DNA from: Amaurobius ferox
Lineage: Eukaryota; Arthropoda; Arachnida; Araneae; Amaurobiidae
Direction of reading: 5' to 3'
DNA: 64,000 bases
Assembly (NCBI GenBank): GCA_951213105.1
Contig: OX578145.1
Coordinates: forward strand, 9,175,691 to 9,239,690
Part shown: one piece after another, positions 33,103 to 50,640 of the stretch
Layout: every line of letters begins with the position of its first letter
Position numbering within the stretch: position 1 is the first letter of the stretch
Position numbers and translations under genes: made by a program
Notes under the pieces: model-generated
Database searches by the model: none
What the model was told of the DNA's origin: nothing
What the model saw: the letters and a program-made list of their open reading frames with translations, nothing else

Positions 33103-35620
33103 TTACGTGGTATATTTGAAATTATTAATAATATTATTTACAAATACTTCCGGATATAGGTAGTTTTGACAAATGCGTTTAAGTTTATTGATGTGGAGAA
33201 AGTGAAACTGAGGATCAGAAAGTCGATGTATTCGAAATAGCTGGTTTAAAATGATGTTTCTAAACAATTGAATAGAATTACAAGATTGATATGATAGCAG
33301 CTTTATGATAGTGAAGTTGTAAGAATCTTTTTTATCATATAGATTGGTGATTACATGATTATTGAGGGGATCTAAATTGAGGTCTAAAAAATTAACAGTT
33401 TGACTAACGCAAGGCTCATTAGGAATTAATTCTAGGTTAGACGGGTAAAAATCAATATTAATGGGATAGGAATCATCAATGATAATACAAATTAAGTCGT
33501 CAACATATCTATATATAATATATGAATTAGAGTTAAAATGACATTCATAATAATAAAGATATAAGTTAGAGAGTATACTACTACTACAGCCACCTTGTGG
33601 TACACCAGATGTTTGTAAATAAATGTTATCACCTTGGATAATATAATTGTTGTATAACACAAAGTGCAAGAGCATAGGAAAATTTTTGACATTAAAAGCA
33701 TCATGATTGGAAGATATATAGTCATGATAAAGAGAGATAATAACTTTATGTAAATCTTTAATGACAATATTATTAAATAGGTCTTTAAAATCAAAGGTTT
33801 GGAAACCAAGAATTTGTGGTAACTTGCTAAGGTGATTAACTAAATCAAAACTATTGTTCAAAATGAAATATCCTGAATTCCTGAATTTAAGAGATTCATT
33901 AATTCGATTTAAACAGTTAAGCAAGTACTTACTAGCTGTAGTGGTAAAGGTATTATGTCCACAAGTGACTGTTCTAAAACTGAGAGGTGATTTGTGGAAT
34001 TTAGGAACCAAAGTAACATAAGGAAATTTAAAAAACTTACAATTAATATTTAATTGTGTATATAATTTTAGCATTTTAGTTTTGATTTGGATAGACTGAT
34101 TATTAATGGGTTTAAAAATTTGATTATCTTTTAAGTAATTCTGTAACAGAGAAACATAATATTTTTTACAAATGATGGCATAATTATTAGAAGCTTTATC
34201 TACATAAGTTATGACAAAATGTTGTTGTAGTTCTTTGATAGCAGATAGGAGTTGTTTATAAGGATACCTAGGCTTCGTTAATTTAGTGTTTATAATAACA
34301 TTTTTAAGTAGATGTAAGGTCGTATACTTCCATAGATTGAATGCTTCAATAGGAATAGAATGTGAACAAGCAAGTTGATATATGAATTTATCAAAATCAA
34401 ATGATAGAGACTGAAGAAGTTGTTTAGGGTGATGGCAGAATGGAATGCGAAATTTAGACCCTTTATTCATAATATCCCTGAGTATATCATCCTGAACTAT
34501 ACTAAGATCCCCAGTAATAATGTGACCATGAGTGGAGTTGACAAAAGGGGCAAGATTTTGATTGCTGCATACACATGATGTAAGATCATCGGAGTTTAAT
34601 GTCCTAGAAACTTCATTGTAATTGTAAATAGTTCTACCAATTGGTAAATTATATTTGAATGATTTTTGTATTTTGATATCATTTACTGGTAACAAGTGCT
34701 TATGTTTTGCAAATAAATTATTGAAGTTAAGAGAATTAAGAATAGGGTGTTTAAAAGAGATTACACAGTAAGCTATTTTAGTATGTGGATTTGGTGAATG
34801 GAGTAGGTGGTAATTTAAGAAATGTGTACGTGAAAGAAGCAGATCAAAAAATAAATGTTTAAAATGCTCATGAGTTAATTTTAATTTTAAAAAATTAGTA
34901 TAAACAATACTTAATTTGCTTTTTCTGACTTTATATAACCATGTTCTAACAGGTAGAAAATTGAAAGTTTGAGAATAATTATATTGTAATTTCAAAATGT
35001 CTGCTTTGTAATCAATAGTTTTACTTAAGTTACTTTTTCCTTTGCCACGCTTATATCGCTTTTTACTAGGAGATGATGACTTTGAATAATGAAAAAGATG
35101 TTTATATACTGAAGATTTATGAGAATTGTATTCAAAACTATTGTTAACAACATTATTATTATTATAAATTTGATTTAAGCCATAGGGGAAGAGAGTTTTA
35201 TATTTTTTAATGTAATAATTTTCAAATACTAATCTATCCGTGAGTGAAATTTTAATATCTAAAATATGAAGGGATACATTTTTAAATCGGTGTGTAGCAA
35301 AGTGCTGATATTCAAATTGATTTTTGGTAGGGAGATCATTAAAGACTTTATGGTCAAATTTTTTAATATGATCCCTGTGGACATTCATTCTCAGATGTAA
35401 AGGGTTGCTGGTTTGGCCAATATAGGATAAGTTACAAATAGTACAATTAAGTTTGTATATGCAATTAAAAACTTTGCAGAATTTTTGTGAAGTGGAATTA
35501 TTATTAATTTGTAATGGGTCAGCATAAGGACAAGTTTTGCACCTAAGATTGTTGCATCTATTGAAGGAATATGATTTAGATTGAGAGAAGGTATGGTATT
35601 CTTCCAAATCGTCTATAACG

Positions 35621-35622
<2 letters not shown>
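33103..35622 (-). CDS. GIY-YIG nuclease / reverse transcriptase, N-terminus uncertain
   Basis: Uninterrupted minus-strand frame of about 840 codons. In order: cysteine cluster (CNNLRCKTCPYA, then CKVFNCIYKLNCTICN) overlapping the GIY half; SYIGQTSNPLHLRMNVHRDH with the nuclease YIG and arginine; FENYYIKKYKTLFPYGLNQ with the metal-binding glutamate and asparagine; a basic stretch KKRYKRGKGK; YVDKASNNYAIICKKYY; LVPKFHKSPLSFRTV; FQTFDFKDLFNN (first catalytic aspartate); SGVPQGGCSSS; and the YVDD catalytic box. The nuclease would nick target DNA and the reverse transcriptase copy the RNA from that nick. No ATG lies between the (TA)n and the cysteine cluster. The only upstream in-frame ATG (35700) is in a neighbouring repeat and would add a tyrosine-isoleucine run from the microsatellite. 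The natural start is probably lost. Confidence 0.9.

Positions 35623-35673
<51 letters not shown>
35623..35673. repeat. (TA)n microsatellite, about 25 units
   Basis: Pure alternating TA between the 5' end of Penelope-like copy 1 and the palindrome-rich element. Read in frame on the minus strand it encodes a tyrosine-isoleucine run fused to the retroelement ORF. Confidence 0.95.
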
Positions 35674-35676
<3 letters not shown>

Positions 35677-36930
35677 ACCGCAATGTATGAAATGCCGCAT
35701 TCTATAGAATAACTAGGCATTTTATAGAATATCGGCCGTTTTTAGGCAAAGTATGAAATATGAGAATTATTATATACTTTCCCTAGGCATTGTATATAAT
35801 ACCTAGTCATTCTATAGAATGATAAATGCTATTTAGGCAAAGTATGATAAAAGGAATGAATCGGATATGTATTTCATACTTTGCCGATTTGTCATTTGGC
35901 ATTCTATAGAATGCCTAGGAAATGTATGAAATGTTAATCGTTTCATAGATTGCCGACCAGTTTTCGGTATTCTATATAATGCCTAGGTATTACTGTCCTA
36001 AGTTAACTTCCTTTTTAGGACACGCCCGGTAAGAGCGCGAAAATGAATAAGGCCGTGAGTATAAACAAACATTAATTTATTTACACTATATAAATATTTA
36101 CAAGAATTTGATTTAAAATATTTAAAAGACAATTTCCCATATTCCAAATGGGATGAATACCAATTTAAGATAAGCAAATAAACAAATACAAAAGTATATG
36201 TAGTCTCATAGACTAAAATGTGAAAGATGGTAATCTATCATGAAAACAACTGACTTTTACTATTAAATAATTTATTTGGAGTTAACAAGTAGATATTTTA
36301 ATTGGCGTTACTTAGTATTTATTTTATTGGAGAGGGAGAGAGAGACAAAAGATACAAATCAGGCACAGGCCCTTAAATGTGGCACTCACCGACATCATTT
36401 GCAATTCAACAGCTTGCTTCTCTCTTTTTGCGAGGACCATCATGGGGAGACGTCTTTCTTTATCGCCACACAGTTCCTTCTCCTCGCTCCTTTTTCAAAT
36501 TCTGAAAAACTCTCTCTCTCCAAGATTTTAAAACACGCCCCTGAGGCGCACACAATTATCTTATTGGATTCTGGGTCTTAACCCCTTGACCCCAAGGTAT
36601 CGCCATTGGCTTTAGGCCTTCCAGAAACAAAAAGCCCCTTCTCCAGCCCCTGCGAAACTGATCTTCTTTCGGGCACTAATTCAAAGCAGGCCGCAATCCC
36701 TATGACCCATCCGAAAAGGACGCACACTACACCCTTTCGGTAAAAATATGATCCACAGAACACTAACCGACTTCCCGTTTCCAATTCCAAGAGCAAGCAG
36801 CTGGCCAAACGAAAAGGCTGACCCCCAAAATAAATATGTAACCTCTAGGTCGCACTCCCGAAAATATTGGCTCATGGGTTTACCATGCGACAATTACATA
36901 GATTGCCGGTTTTCATACGTTGCCGGTCAT
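35674..36930. mobile_element. Palindrome-rich TIR element, copy 1, with 0.9-kb insert
   Basis: Starts GTTACCGCAATGTATGAAAT and ends near 36930 with the inverted counterpart TTTTCATACGTTGCCGGTCA. The first ~320 bases match copy 2 closely and are packed with palindromes such as GGCATTCTATAGAATGCC (35898-35915) and words ending CCTAGG. From about 35995 to 36890 it holds sequence absent from copy 2, after which end-like sequence resumes. Either copy 1 is a longer relative carrying extra DNA, or unrelated DNA was inserted. Confidence 0.6.
35995..36890. other. Unexplained GC-richer segment inside the TIR element
   Basis: From about 36330 to 36860 the G+C content is visibly higher than around it. 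Short open frames exist on both strands (plus 36276-36581, about 101 codons, MELTSRYFNWRYLVFILLER...; minus 36578-36808 and 36681-36893). None carries a motif I recognise, and overlap on opposite strands means at most one could be real. It may be captured host DNA, an unrelated insertion or part of a longer parent transposon. Confidence 0.35.
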
Positions 36931-37285
36931 GTTACCGGCAATGTATGAAATGCAGGCATTCTATAGAATACCTAGGCATTTTATAGAATATCAGCCTTTT
37001 TTAGGCAAAGTATGAAATATGAGAATTATTATATACTTTCCCTAGGTATTGTATATAACACCTAGGCATTCTATAGAAGGACAGATGCTATTTAGGCAAA
37101 ATGTGAAAAAAGAAATGAATTGGAGATGCATTTCATACTTTGCCAGTTTATCATTTAGCATTCTATAGAATGCCTAGGAAATCTGTGAAATTTTAATCTT
37201 TGCATAGATTGCCGACCCGTTTTCGGCATTCTATATAATGCCTAGGTATTTTATAGACTGCGGGCATTCATACATTGCCTGTAAC
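36931..37285. mobile_element. Palindrome-rich TIR element (MITE), copy 2, 355 bp
   Basis: Begins GTTACCGGCAATGTATGAAA and ends with the inverted TTCATACATTGCCTGTAAC. The inside repeats the words CATTCTATAGAA, CCTAGG and AGGCAAAGTATGAAA on both strands, so the whole element can fold back many times. No coding capacity. Near-identical in order to 35674-35990. Target duplication not resolved; flanks are CAT and ATAT. Superfamily unknown. Confidence 0.7.
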
Positions 37286-39120
37286 ATATATACTAATTAT
37301 CAAGTGTCCGTTTATTACTTTGTTTCAAGAACTTTCCAAAGAGATAGAGACTTGAAACTTGATACAAGGATCGATAAAATCTCTTGGAAAAATCAAAAGT
37401 TTCTAAAATGTTCATTAAAAGGGTGTTCCACACAAAACGTTCGAAGTGTGAAATAATAGAAAAACACACTTAGCGATGAGGTAGAAACTTCAAATTTGAC
37501 GTAAAGGTAAATAGTTTGAAGGAAGAAAGTATGCAATTTCAGTTTTGCCACTTTAGTAGTGTTGCCTTGCACCAAAATATTTGAACTGTCAAATAAAGGA
37601 GAAATAGAACTTTCAAGTGAAATAGACACTTGCAATTGGGTGTATCGTTCAATAAAACGCCCGTGAAAAGTCAGATATTTAAAACAAATATTCATGAGAG
37701 GAGGGAGGATGCTCAACATCAAAACGTTCGAAATACGAAAGGATGCAGAAAAACATATTAAAAAGACTTTAAATTTGGTGTAAGGGTAGATAGTTTGAAA
37801 GGAAGAAAGTGTACAATTTCAATTTTTTTTTCATATTTGCTACTTTAGGAGTACGCACATCAAAGTATTCGATTTGTCAAAAAATCAAAAAACGCCATCT
37901 GTTAAGTGAGATAAAGATTTGCTCATTTTGGTTGAATCGTTTGATAAAAAACCCACGAGAAAAATCAGATATTTAAAACATTTTCATTAAAGAGTGGAGG
38001 GGGCTCAACACCCAAAGTGCGAAATGATAGAAAATTGTACTTTGCAATAAAATAGTAACTTAAAATTTTGCGCTATGCGGCAGATCGTTCGATAGAAGGA
38101 AGATGGACAATTTCAGTTTTCCAATATTTGTAACTTTAGGGAAGTTACGCACCAAAACGTTCGAGTTGTTGAATAAGGGAGAAACGCCTTTTTTAAAAGT
38201 AAGATGACGACTTGGTACGAGTCAATCGTTTGATAATCTTTCCCCACCCCCCTCTTGTAAAAATAAAACTTTTCAAAATGGTTCATTTGAAGGGATTCAT
38301 CAAAACGTTCTAAATGTGAAATAATAAGAAGCCGTACTTGGCCATGAGTTTCAGAATGGAAATTTGGTGCGATACTACTAGATCGTTCAACAGTAGGAAG
38401 GAAACAAATTTCAGTTTTCAAATTTTTGTAATTTTAGGGTTACTGCGCACTCATATCTTCGATTTAACGAATAAACGTAAAACGCATTGCTGTTTAACCT
38501 GAGATAAAGATCTGATGTTTGCTAGACGGATTAATCGATGGATAACAGCTTACGTAAAAATTGGATTATTCTAAATCTGCATTTCAGGGGGCACCTGAAA
38601 CGAAAATGTTCGAAATATCGAATGTTTAGAAACACTCTTTAATACGAAACAAAGACTTCATTGGATGCCAGAGAAAACTGTTGTACAGTAAGAAAGAGTA
38701 AAACTAGAATTTTATAATAATTATTATTTTAGGAGTATATAGAATATCAAAATGTTCAATTTCTCGACATGAAGAGAAGCGCTCTTTTCAAGTCAAGAGA
38801 TATGAAATTTAGTACACGATTCAATGATTTGATAAAAACACACACAAAAAAATCGCTTTTATTTTATTTTCATTTGCAAAGAGGAGAGGTTCTATACCAA
38901 AACGTTTGAAATGTTTGGAAAATGATCTTTCAATAAAAATATATTTTTTAACTTTATATACTCGACAATCTTTAAATAAGAGCCAGTGTTAAAATCAAAT
39001 TATTTTAAAGATTACGTTCGAAGGGAGACACCAAAGCAAAAAGGTTGGGAATGGACACTATTTAGAAAACATAAATTAAACTCTAGTCAAGTTCAATAAG
39101 ATTATTGGACGTTTTCAGAC
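37286..39120 (-). repeat. ~290-bp diverged tandem repeat, about 6 units
   Basis: Opposite-strand copy of the array at 21867-23163. The word CAAAACGTTCGAAGTGTGAA (and variants) recurs at about 37433, 37719, 38010, 38300, 38600 and 38898, a steady 286-300-base period, interleaved with AAGGAAGAAAGTGTACAATTTC and TTTAGGAGTACGCACATC words. The start, ATATATACTAATTATCAAGT, is the reverse complement of the other array's end, so both share a boundary. Units differ by many substitutions and small indels. Open frames on it are not conserved. Confidence 0.75.
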
Positions 39121-40435
39121 TCATTTGTTTCGTTTACAGGACTTCATACCCTCTGTGGAAAGTTCTGAAAAAAAAAAAAATACGTAACACTTGAAATTGT
39201 TATTTAATCTACAAAATTTTAGAAGATTCTAAAACTCGCCAAAAGGGTCCTCAAGTTGGCGATAGTTTACCAAATTCGTTATTACGGTCACCGAAATTAT
39301 TACCAAGGTCATGCGAATTTGAACAATGGTTTTCTGTTCCGCATTGTAGAATGTCACTTCCATTAAATGCGTACTTTCGTTTCATTTAAATGAATTTTTT
39401 TAAACTTACCTCGCTTCCTAAAATGTTTCCCGTCTCAGACTTAATTATAACCGTCTCTTCTCTATTCGTTATACCGGAGATTCAACAGTTCGCTCCGTGC
39501 TCAATAGATGGCAGTATTGACCTTTTCAGGAGACAAAAATATTCAATTCCGCCAGACCCGCTTTTGCAAGTGTATAAAACTTGGATACTGTTTTTAATGA
39601 TATTGTCACCAGAAAATAACTTCACGTCTTATATTTTCTGTCTTAAATATATAAGACAGATATACATTTGTTAACTAAAACGATATTTTTTAATCAAACT
39701 GTATGCGTTAGTAGCATTTAGGACGTAAAACGAACTTTCTTATTTAGGAGGGGAACAAGTAAAAGCAAGAAAATATTTTTTTTCAAGTACACACTTTTAT
39801 TAGTTGCATGTAACTTGAATGTCTGATAAAAGAGTCCAATATACAACTTCACAATTGTTATCACATTAAAACTTCTCTGTATATATATATATATATATAT
39901 TGGAATATTATATATATATATATAATATACCAATTGCACCTACGCAGTACATATGCGCTCTAGTGTCTTTTAATGCTCAGTATCTGTTAATAACTTACTA
40001 TCCAATCTCTGGAGTGTGAGTCTCCATTCGACTTTTTCAAACATTAATTTTTCACAGAATTGAGTTCTGATGGTCGCACAACCATTATTAGAATGAATAT
40101 ATTATATAGCTCTTCCACTCCTAATATTCCCAGACATATTTGGATTCATTACTGTACGACCTTTTAATGAAATATAAACCATATACTTATTTGAATTAAA
40201 TTAACTTCAAATCAAATAATATATAATGTGTACTAGAAAAATGGTTTCAGAAATGATAACGAAATCTTGTTCCTAAAATACTCGTAATTAAATAACTATT
40301 TTGAAGTCATTATATTTTTCATTGTTAAGTAAAACCCTTATGAAAATATCCAATAAGTATTCAAGATATAACCATGGAATTAACTAAAACGTGTTAAGAT
40401 ACTACGACCTCCATGGATATAACTTTATAAAGACC
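39121..40435. other. Mixed AT-rich DNA, no gene seen
   Basis: No coding region recognised. At about 39235-39290 words such as ACTCGCCAAAAGG and AAGTTGGCGATAG resemble the TTGGCGA block of family A, suggesting an old relic. A TA run at about 39880-39920 forms an AT palindrome. The rest appears unique. Confidence 0.4.
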
Positions 40436-40865
40436 CTTACTGCCCCAATCGGGAATCGGATCTTCGTGCTGCCAGTCGACGCCCTACCATTGAGCTACTG
40501 GGACGGGATTGCAAGTTCCTACCGTTGAAGTGACAATTTGATTGATTTTGATCCTGACGTTTGCCTTCTGAAACTACTATTTTTACCCAGGTTAGTATCA
40601 TGCGCAGCCGATTTGTAACCGGCGTTCAAAATACCAATGCCCACTAAATCCGTACTAATCGCGCTGGTATCATTTTCATACCCACAACATCGCTGCACTA
40701 ATCTGCAGAATTCATTCGTTCGGGGACGGGCACTGTTGTAAAGAATATTACTGCTCCAACCGGGAACCGAACCAAGGATCTTTTCACTGGCCAGTCGACT
40801 CTTTATCGTTGAACTACTGGGACGGAATTTCAAGCTCTTATCATTGAAGTGAACTTTGCAACTTT
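40436..40865 (-). repeat. tRNA-derived SINE-like repeat, head-body-head
   Basis: Reverse-orientation copy of the 1810-2260 family. The two tRNA-like modules are at about 40449-40504 (shortened) and 40756-40823, both closing with GAGCTACTGGGAC or its decayed form, with a body containing CTATTTTTACCCAGGTTAGT as in the first copy. It ends just before the (TA)n at 40957. Confidence 0.7.
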
Positions 40866-40954
40866 TAAGGAAATTTTAAACTATGGAGATAGTTTCATTT
40901 TACCTTCATGGTTAAAGACTAAATTCGTTACCATTCGGCAAACGATAAATAGGT

Positions 40955-40956
<2 letters not shown>

Positions 40957-41013
<57 letters not shown>
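40957..41013. repeat. (TA)n microsatellite, about 28 units
   Basis: Pure alternating AT. Together with the (TA)n at 42881-42972 it brackets the deleted Penelope-like copy. Confidence 0.95.
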
Positions 41014-44466
<3,453 letters not shown>

Positions 44467-44665
44467 GAAAACGAGAAAGATCAATCATGCACAAAGTATT
44501 GGTTATAAAACACTTTTCAACTGAAATGCAATTTTTTTAAACATCTCTAAAATGCGATACATTCAACGGTGATATTGTTTTAATGATCACAGAAATACAA
44601 TCATTTATTTTACTTGAAAACTTCAAACTTCGTCGAAGAAAATGAACTTAGAGATTAGAGGATGA
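44467..44665 (-). repeat. Family D, terminal fragment
   Basis: GAGAAAGATCAATCATGCAC, then ACATCTCTAAAATGCGATAC and CATTTATTTTACTTGAAAAC, in the order seen at 60930-61090. The similarity stops after about 200 bases, so only the end of the repeat is present. Confidence 0.7.
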
Positions 44666-45135
44666 CTTATATAGATTTAGCCGAAGCGGTCACTTCCGAT
44701 TTTTCCTAGAATTCATATGACTGTGCTAAATAAGTATGCAAAACAGAATGAAAATGCTTATTTCTAATTTTCCACGAAAAAATATTGTTTCTAGTTATTA
44801 GTTACGAATTAACAATTTCAAGCAGTTTTGAAAAATAAATGATGATACCGCATATATTTATACGACAACAAAAATAGTATTTAAATATTATTTTAAACCA
44901 CAACACTGACAGGAAAATGTCTTAAAATGTCAGCTTTTAAAGAAACGTATGTTTTTAGACTTTAGGTGCACTTCTCTCTATATGTACTGATCATTGAGTT
45001 CTAATTTTCTTTACCCATATATGTAGGTATATATGATCCATGTTTTACACCAATCAGATGCTTTAAACCTATTAATAAAACAATTGTAAAAATTAAAATT
45101 TTGGATTTTAAGGTTACATTGTTTACTTAAAAAAA
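44666..45135. other. Spacer, no gene seen
   Basis: AT-rich, apparently unique DNA ahead of the first family B element. No coding or structural signal recognised. Confidence 0.45.
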
Positions 45136-45894
45136 TCTGATATGGGCAGCACGTGACTTTCCCTGCAGACTTATACCCACGTTCTCTTTATTTTATTTAA
45201 ATTTAAATCACTTTTAATTCCATTTTCGTTCTCATTTGGTAACTGGACTTATTTTCAAAGGTGGCGTAGAGAAAATACTATAAAACTAAAATATCTCGAG
45301 AACGGCTTGTCCTAGTGTAATGGAGTTGGTCTTATTCTTTTCTTCGTTAAAAATTACGTATAAAACAAGCATTCAAAGGATATATTTGAGCATACGTAGT
45401 TTTTTAGTTTAGATTTTGACGATTTTCGCAGGTCATTTTGCAAAAAAGGCAAGTTATTTTATTCTGAATCATACCAAAATCTCATCAGCGCCAGGGAAAC
45501 CCACAAGCGACTTATCTATCAAATTTTGTGAAATTCGGTCCATTAGTTTTTCAGCTAGAGTGGATACAGGCAATTTTTGCGGACCATTTTTCAAAAAAAG
45601 GCGAGTTCTTTTATTCTGAATCGTACTAAAAACTAATCAGCACCAGGGTCACACCCAAGTGACTTACTTAGCAAATTTTATGAAATTCGGTCCATTAGTT
45701 TTTGAGTTAGTGGATACATACATACATTGCGCAGACAGACAGACATAGACAGACACACACCGACGTCACGCTAAAAATAGTTCTTTCGTGTTCTAGAGGT
45801 CTCGAAACATGTAGATCCGTCGAAAACTCGAGTTGTGATTTTCGGTATGATTCCAATATTTTCCCTATACATTACCATGTATTGCAGGAAAAGT
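45136..45894 (+). mobile_element. Family B element, solo copy B1 (Helentron/HINE-like)
   Basis: Left end TCTGATATGGGCAGCACGTG then ACTTTCCCTGCAGACTTA; right end palindrome TTTTCCCTATACATTACCAT with partner, then AAAA. Inside are AAATATCTCGAGAACGGCTT, a stretch of about 170 bases present twice (with GGACCATTTTTCAAAAAAAG-type words, ATCAGCGCCAGGG, and GAAATTCGGTCCATTAGTTT), a CAGACAGACAGACA core, and GACGTCACGCTAAAAATAGT. The first ~27 bases and the end palindrome correspond to family A, so A and B are sister families. No coding region. Confidence 0.8.
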
Positions 45895-47210
45895 AAAAAC
45901 ATAACTAAAGCAAAAATTAATTTTTAGAGATAAATCTAGTTAGCCCTTCTTCTGAGAGTTTTCAAAAGGCGGGTGACCCATGCTCTAAAATAATTCAACA
46001 TACTATTTTCCGAGAAACTGGATTCGTTGATGAAAAGCTTGTTTATTCTTGTTTTGTCTGTAACGGTTTTTCAAAAATGCTTTTCTATCCTCATGAATGT
46101 TGATTTATGAGGATTTTTAGAACGTGGGTACTTTTGTAGCTTCTCAAACTCTTCAATGACATTGTTATAAGAATAGCTAGCGAAATATTTCTCCAAAAAG
46201 GAAATAAAAATCGCTTCTCTTTGAGGAAACGCTCTTTCCTTCGAGTGATTAAAAAAATAATCATCTGACTTATATTTCGATATCTATATATTTTAAGAGT
46301 ATGTTAATGCCACCTAACCGAAAAAAGAAATCTACTATTTCCATTTCTTGGAAGATTATATTCGATTTTAAAATTGAATAATCGCGAATTTTCGATCATG
46401 AATGTATTTGGCATATAAATAGAAGGGATACCTTTTACTTTCAGCATGTGAATGAACCTAACGGAAAACCTTTCAAATGAACTTGCCCACAAAAATAAAC
46501 ACGACTCCGAGAAAAGTAAAAAAAACATTGAACTTTTATTATAGAAGATACACTCACTAGAATACACCCTCGCCGAACAAAAAGGCTTTTACAACGGGAT
46601 GTTTACAGACGCAGTGCCTCGTCTGAAAATAAATCGATACGAATTCGAATATAAAAGTCCCATACTTTCTCCAGGGAAGTCTTAAGAAAGTCGTCTTCGT
46701 CGCTTCCCATATGCTGTAAAGGCAGAGCGTGCTATTTGGATTCTGCGTTCAATGCAACCACAACAAATAAACATACTTAAACAGATACGGACACTGCCGC
46801 AACGACCGCGGAGATCAACAGGAAATTTGGCGTCCCCAATCATTGAAAGGACCGCTCTCATTCACAATAGAGATCTGCACTCCTCTCCCGACCGCGATCC
46901 TTGACTGTTGGAGGGTCGTTCTTGCAAAGATGAGGAGAGTTGTCATCTGAAGATGGGACACATGCGTTTTTCTTTCTGGAGAGGGTGACTTCTGTGTGGA
47001 AGGGCTTGTGTTCATTCATTCCGGATGCTTCATCCGTAACATCATTAGCCAAATATTTTTATATATATATATATCTGGCAATCTAATGGTGTTCGGCGAA
47101 TTGTGTGTCCCAGAGCACTTTCGTTTCACGACATCTCGGTGAAAGTGAAGAACGATACAATTAAAGTTTTTCATTAAATATAAAGGATGTAGTCGAATAA
47201 AAGAAACATG
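45895..47210. other. Unique DNA with a GC-richer patch
   Basis: No gene assigned. About 46580-47040 is GC-richer. Two overlapping minus-strand frames exist there (46815-47015 and 46858-47052), the latter hydrophilic and partly beginning at a non-ATG codon. Without splice signals or motifs neither is supported. A (TA)n run of about 8 units lies near 47058-47075. Confidence 0.4.
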
Positions 47211-47334
47211 TAAATGGATTTTTGTGTTGTTTTAGGGGGAAATGAGGGCAAGGAACTATATTGTGATCCTCATATTACCTTGGATATGCATTTGCCAGCT
47301 GTTGCTAAAAGACAAACTTGCTGGGCATACACTC

Positions 47335-47410
47335 GACCGTCCAAACAGTTACCTTACACTTTTCTGGTAGGTCGGACGGTCTGGGTCTCAACAACAACAA
47401 CTTGCTAACT
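47335..47410 (+). repeat. 3' tail of SINE-like repeat with (CAA)n
   Basis: GTTACCTTACACTTTTCTGG followed by AGGTCGGACGGTCTGGGTCT and CAACAACAACAAC. Same tail as at 15150-15225 and 55360-55420. The 5' part of this copy is not recognised. Confidence 0.6.
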
Positions 47411-50525
<3,115 letters not shown>

Positions 50526-50640
50526 AAATTGTAAAGAACCTTGCTACCCTAACCGGGAATCAAACCACGGATCTTCGTACTGGCCAACCGGCGCTCTACC
50601 AAGAAGCTACTAGGGAGGAATTGCAAGCGCTTATCGGCGC
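50526..50640 (-). repeat. SINE-like tRNA module, single
   Basis: AAAGAACCTTGCTACCCTAA then CCGGGAATCAAACCACGGAT, GCGCTCTACCAAGAAGCTAC and AATTGCAAGCGCTTATC: the reverse complement of the tRNA-like module and its lead-in from the 1810-2260 family. Only one module and little body remain. Confidence 0.65.

Larger units (their letters stand above)
32287..35622 (-). mobile_element. Naiad-type Penelope-like retroelement, copy 1
   Basis: A minus-strand element bracketed by (TA)n at both ends. It has an open frame (to 33103) for GIY-YIG nuclease plus reverse transcriptase and a 3' region of about 0.8 kb. The 3' region holds a hammerhead-like sequence (32594-32708) and a tandem pair of 35-base repeats (32828-32897). 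The permuted order, nuclease before reverse transcriptase, is the hallmark of the Naiad/Chlamys clade of Penelope-like elements. The 5' end runs directly into (TA)n with no recognisable leader, so the copy is probably 5'-truncated there. Confidence 0.85.

Noticed and set aside
46815..47052. Host coding exon on the minus strand
   Set aside because: Two overlapping frames compete, one begins at a non-ATG codon, and no good splice donor or acceptor was seen.
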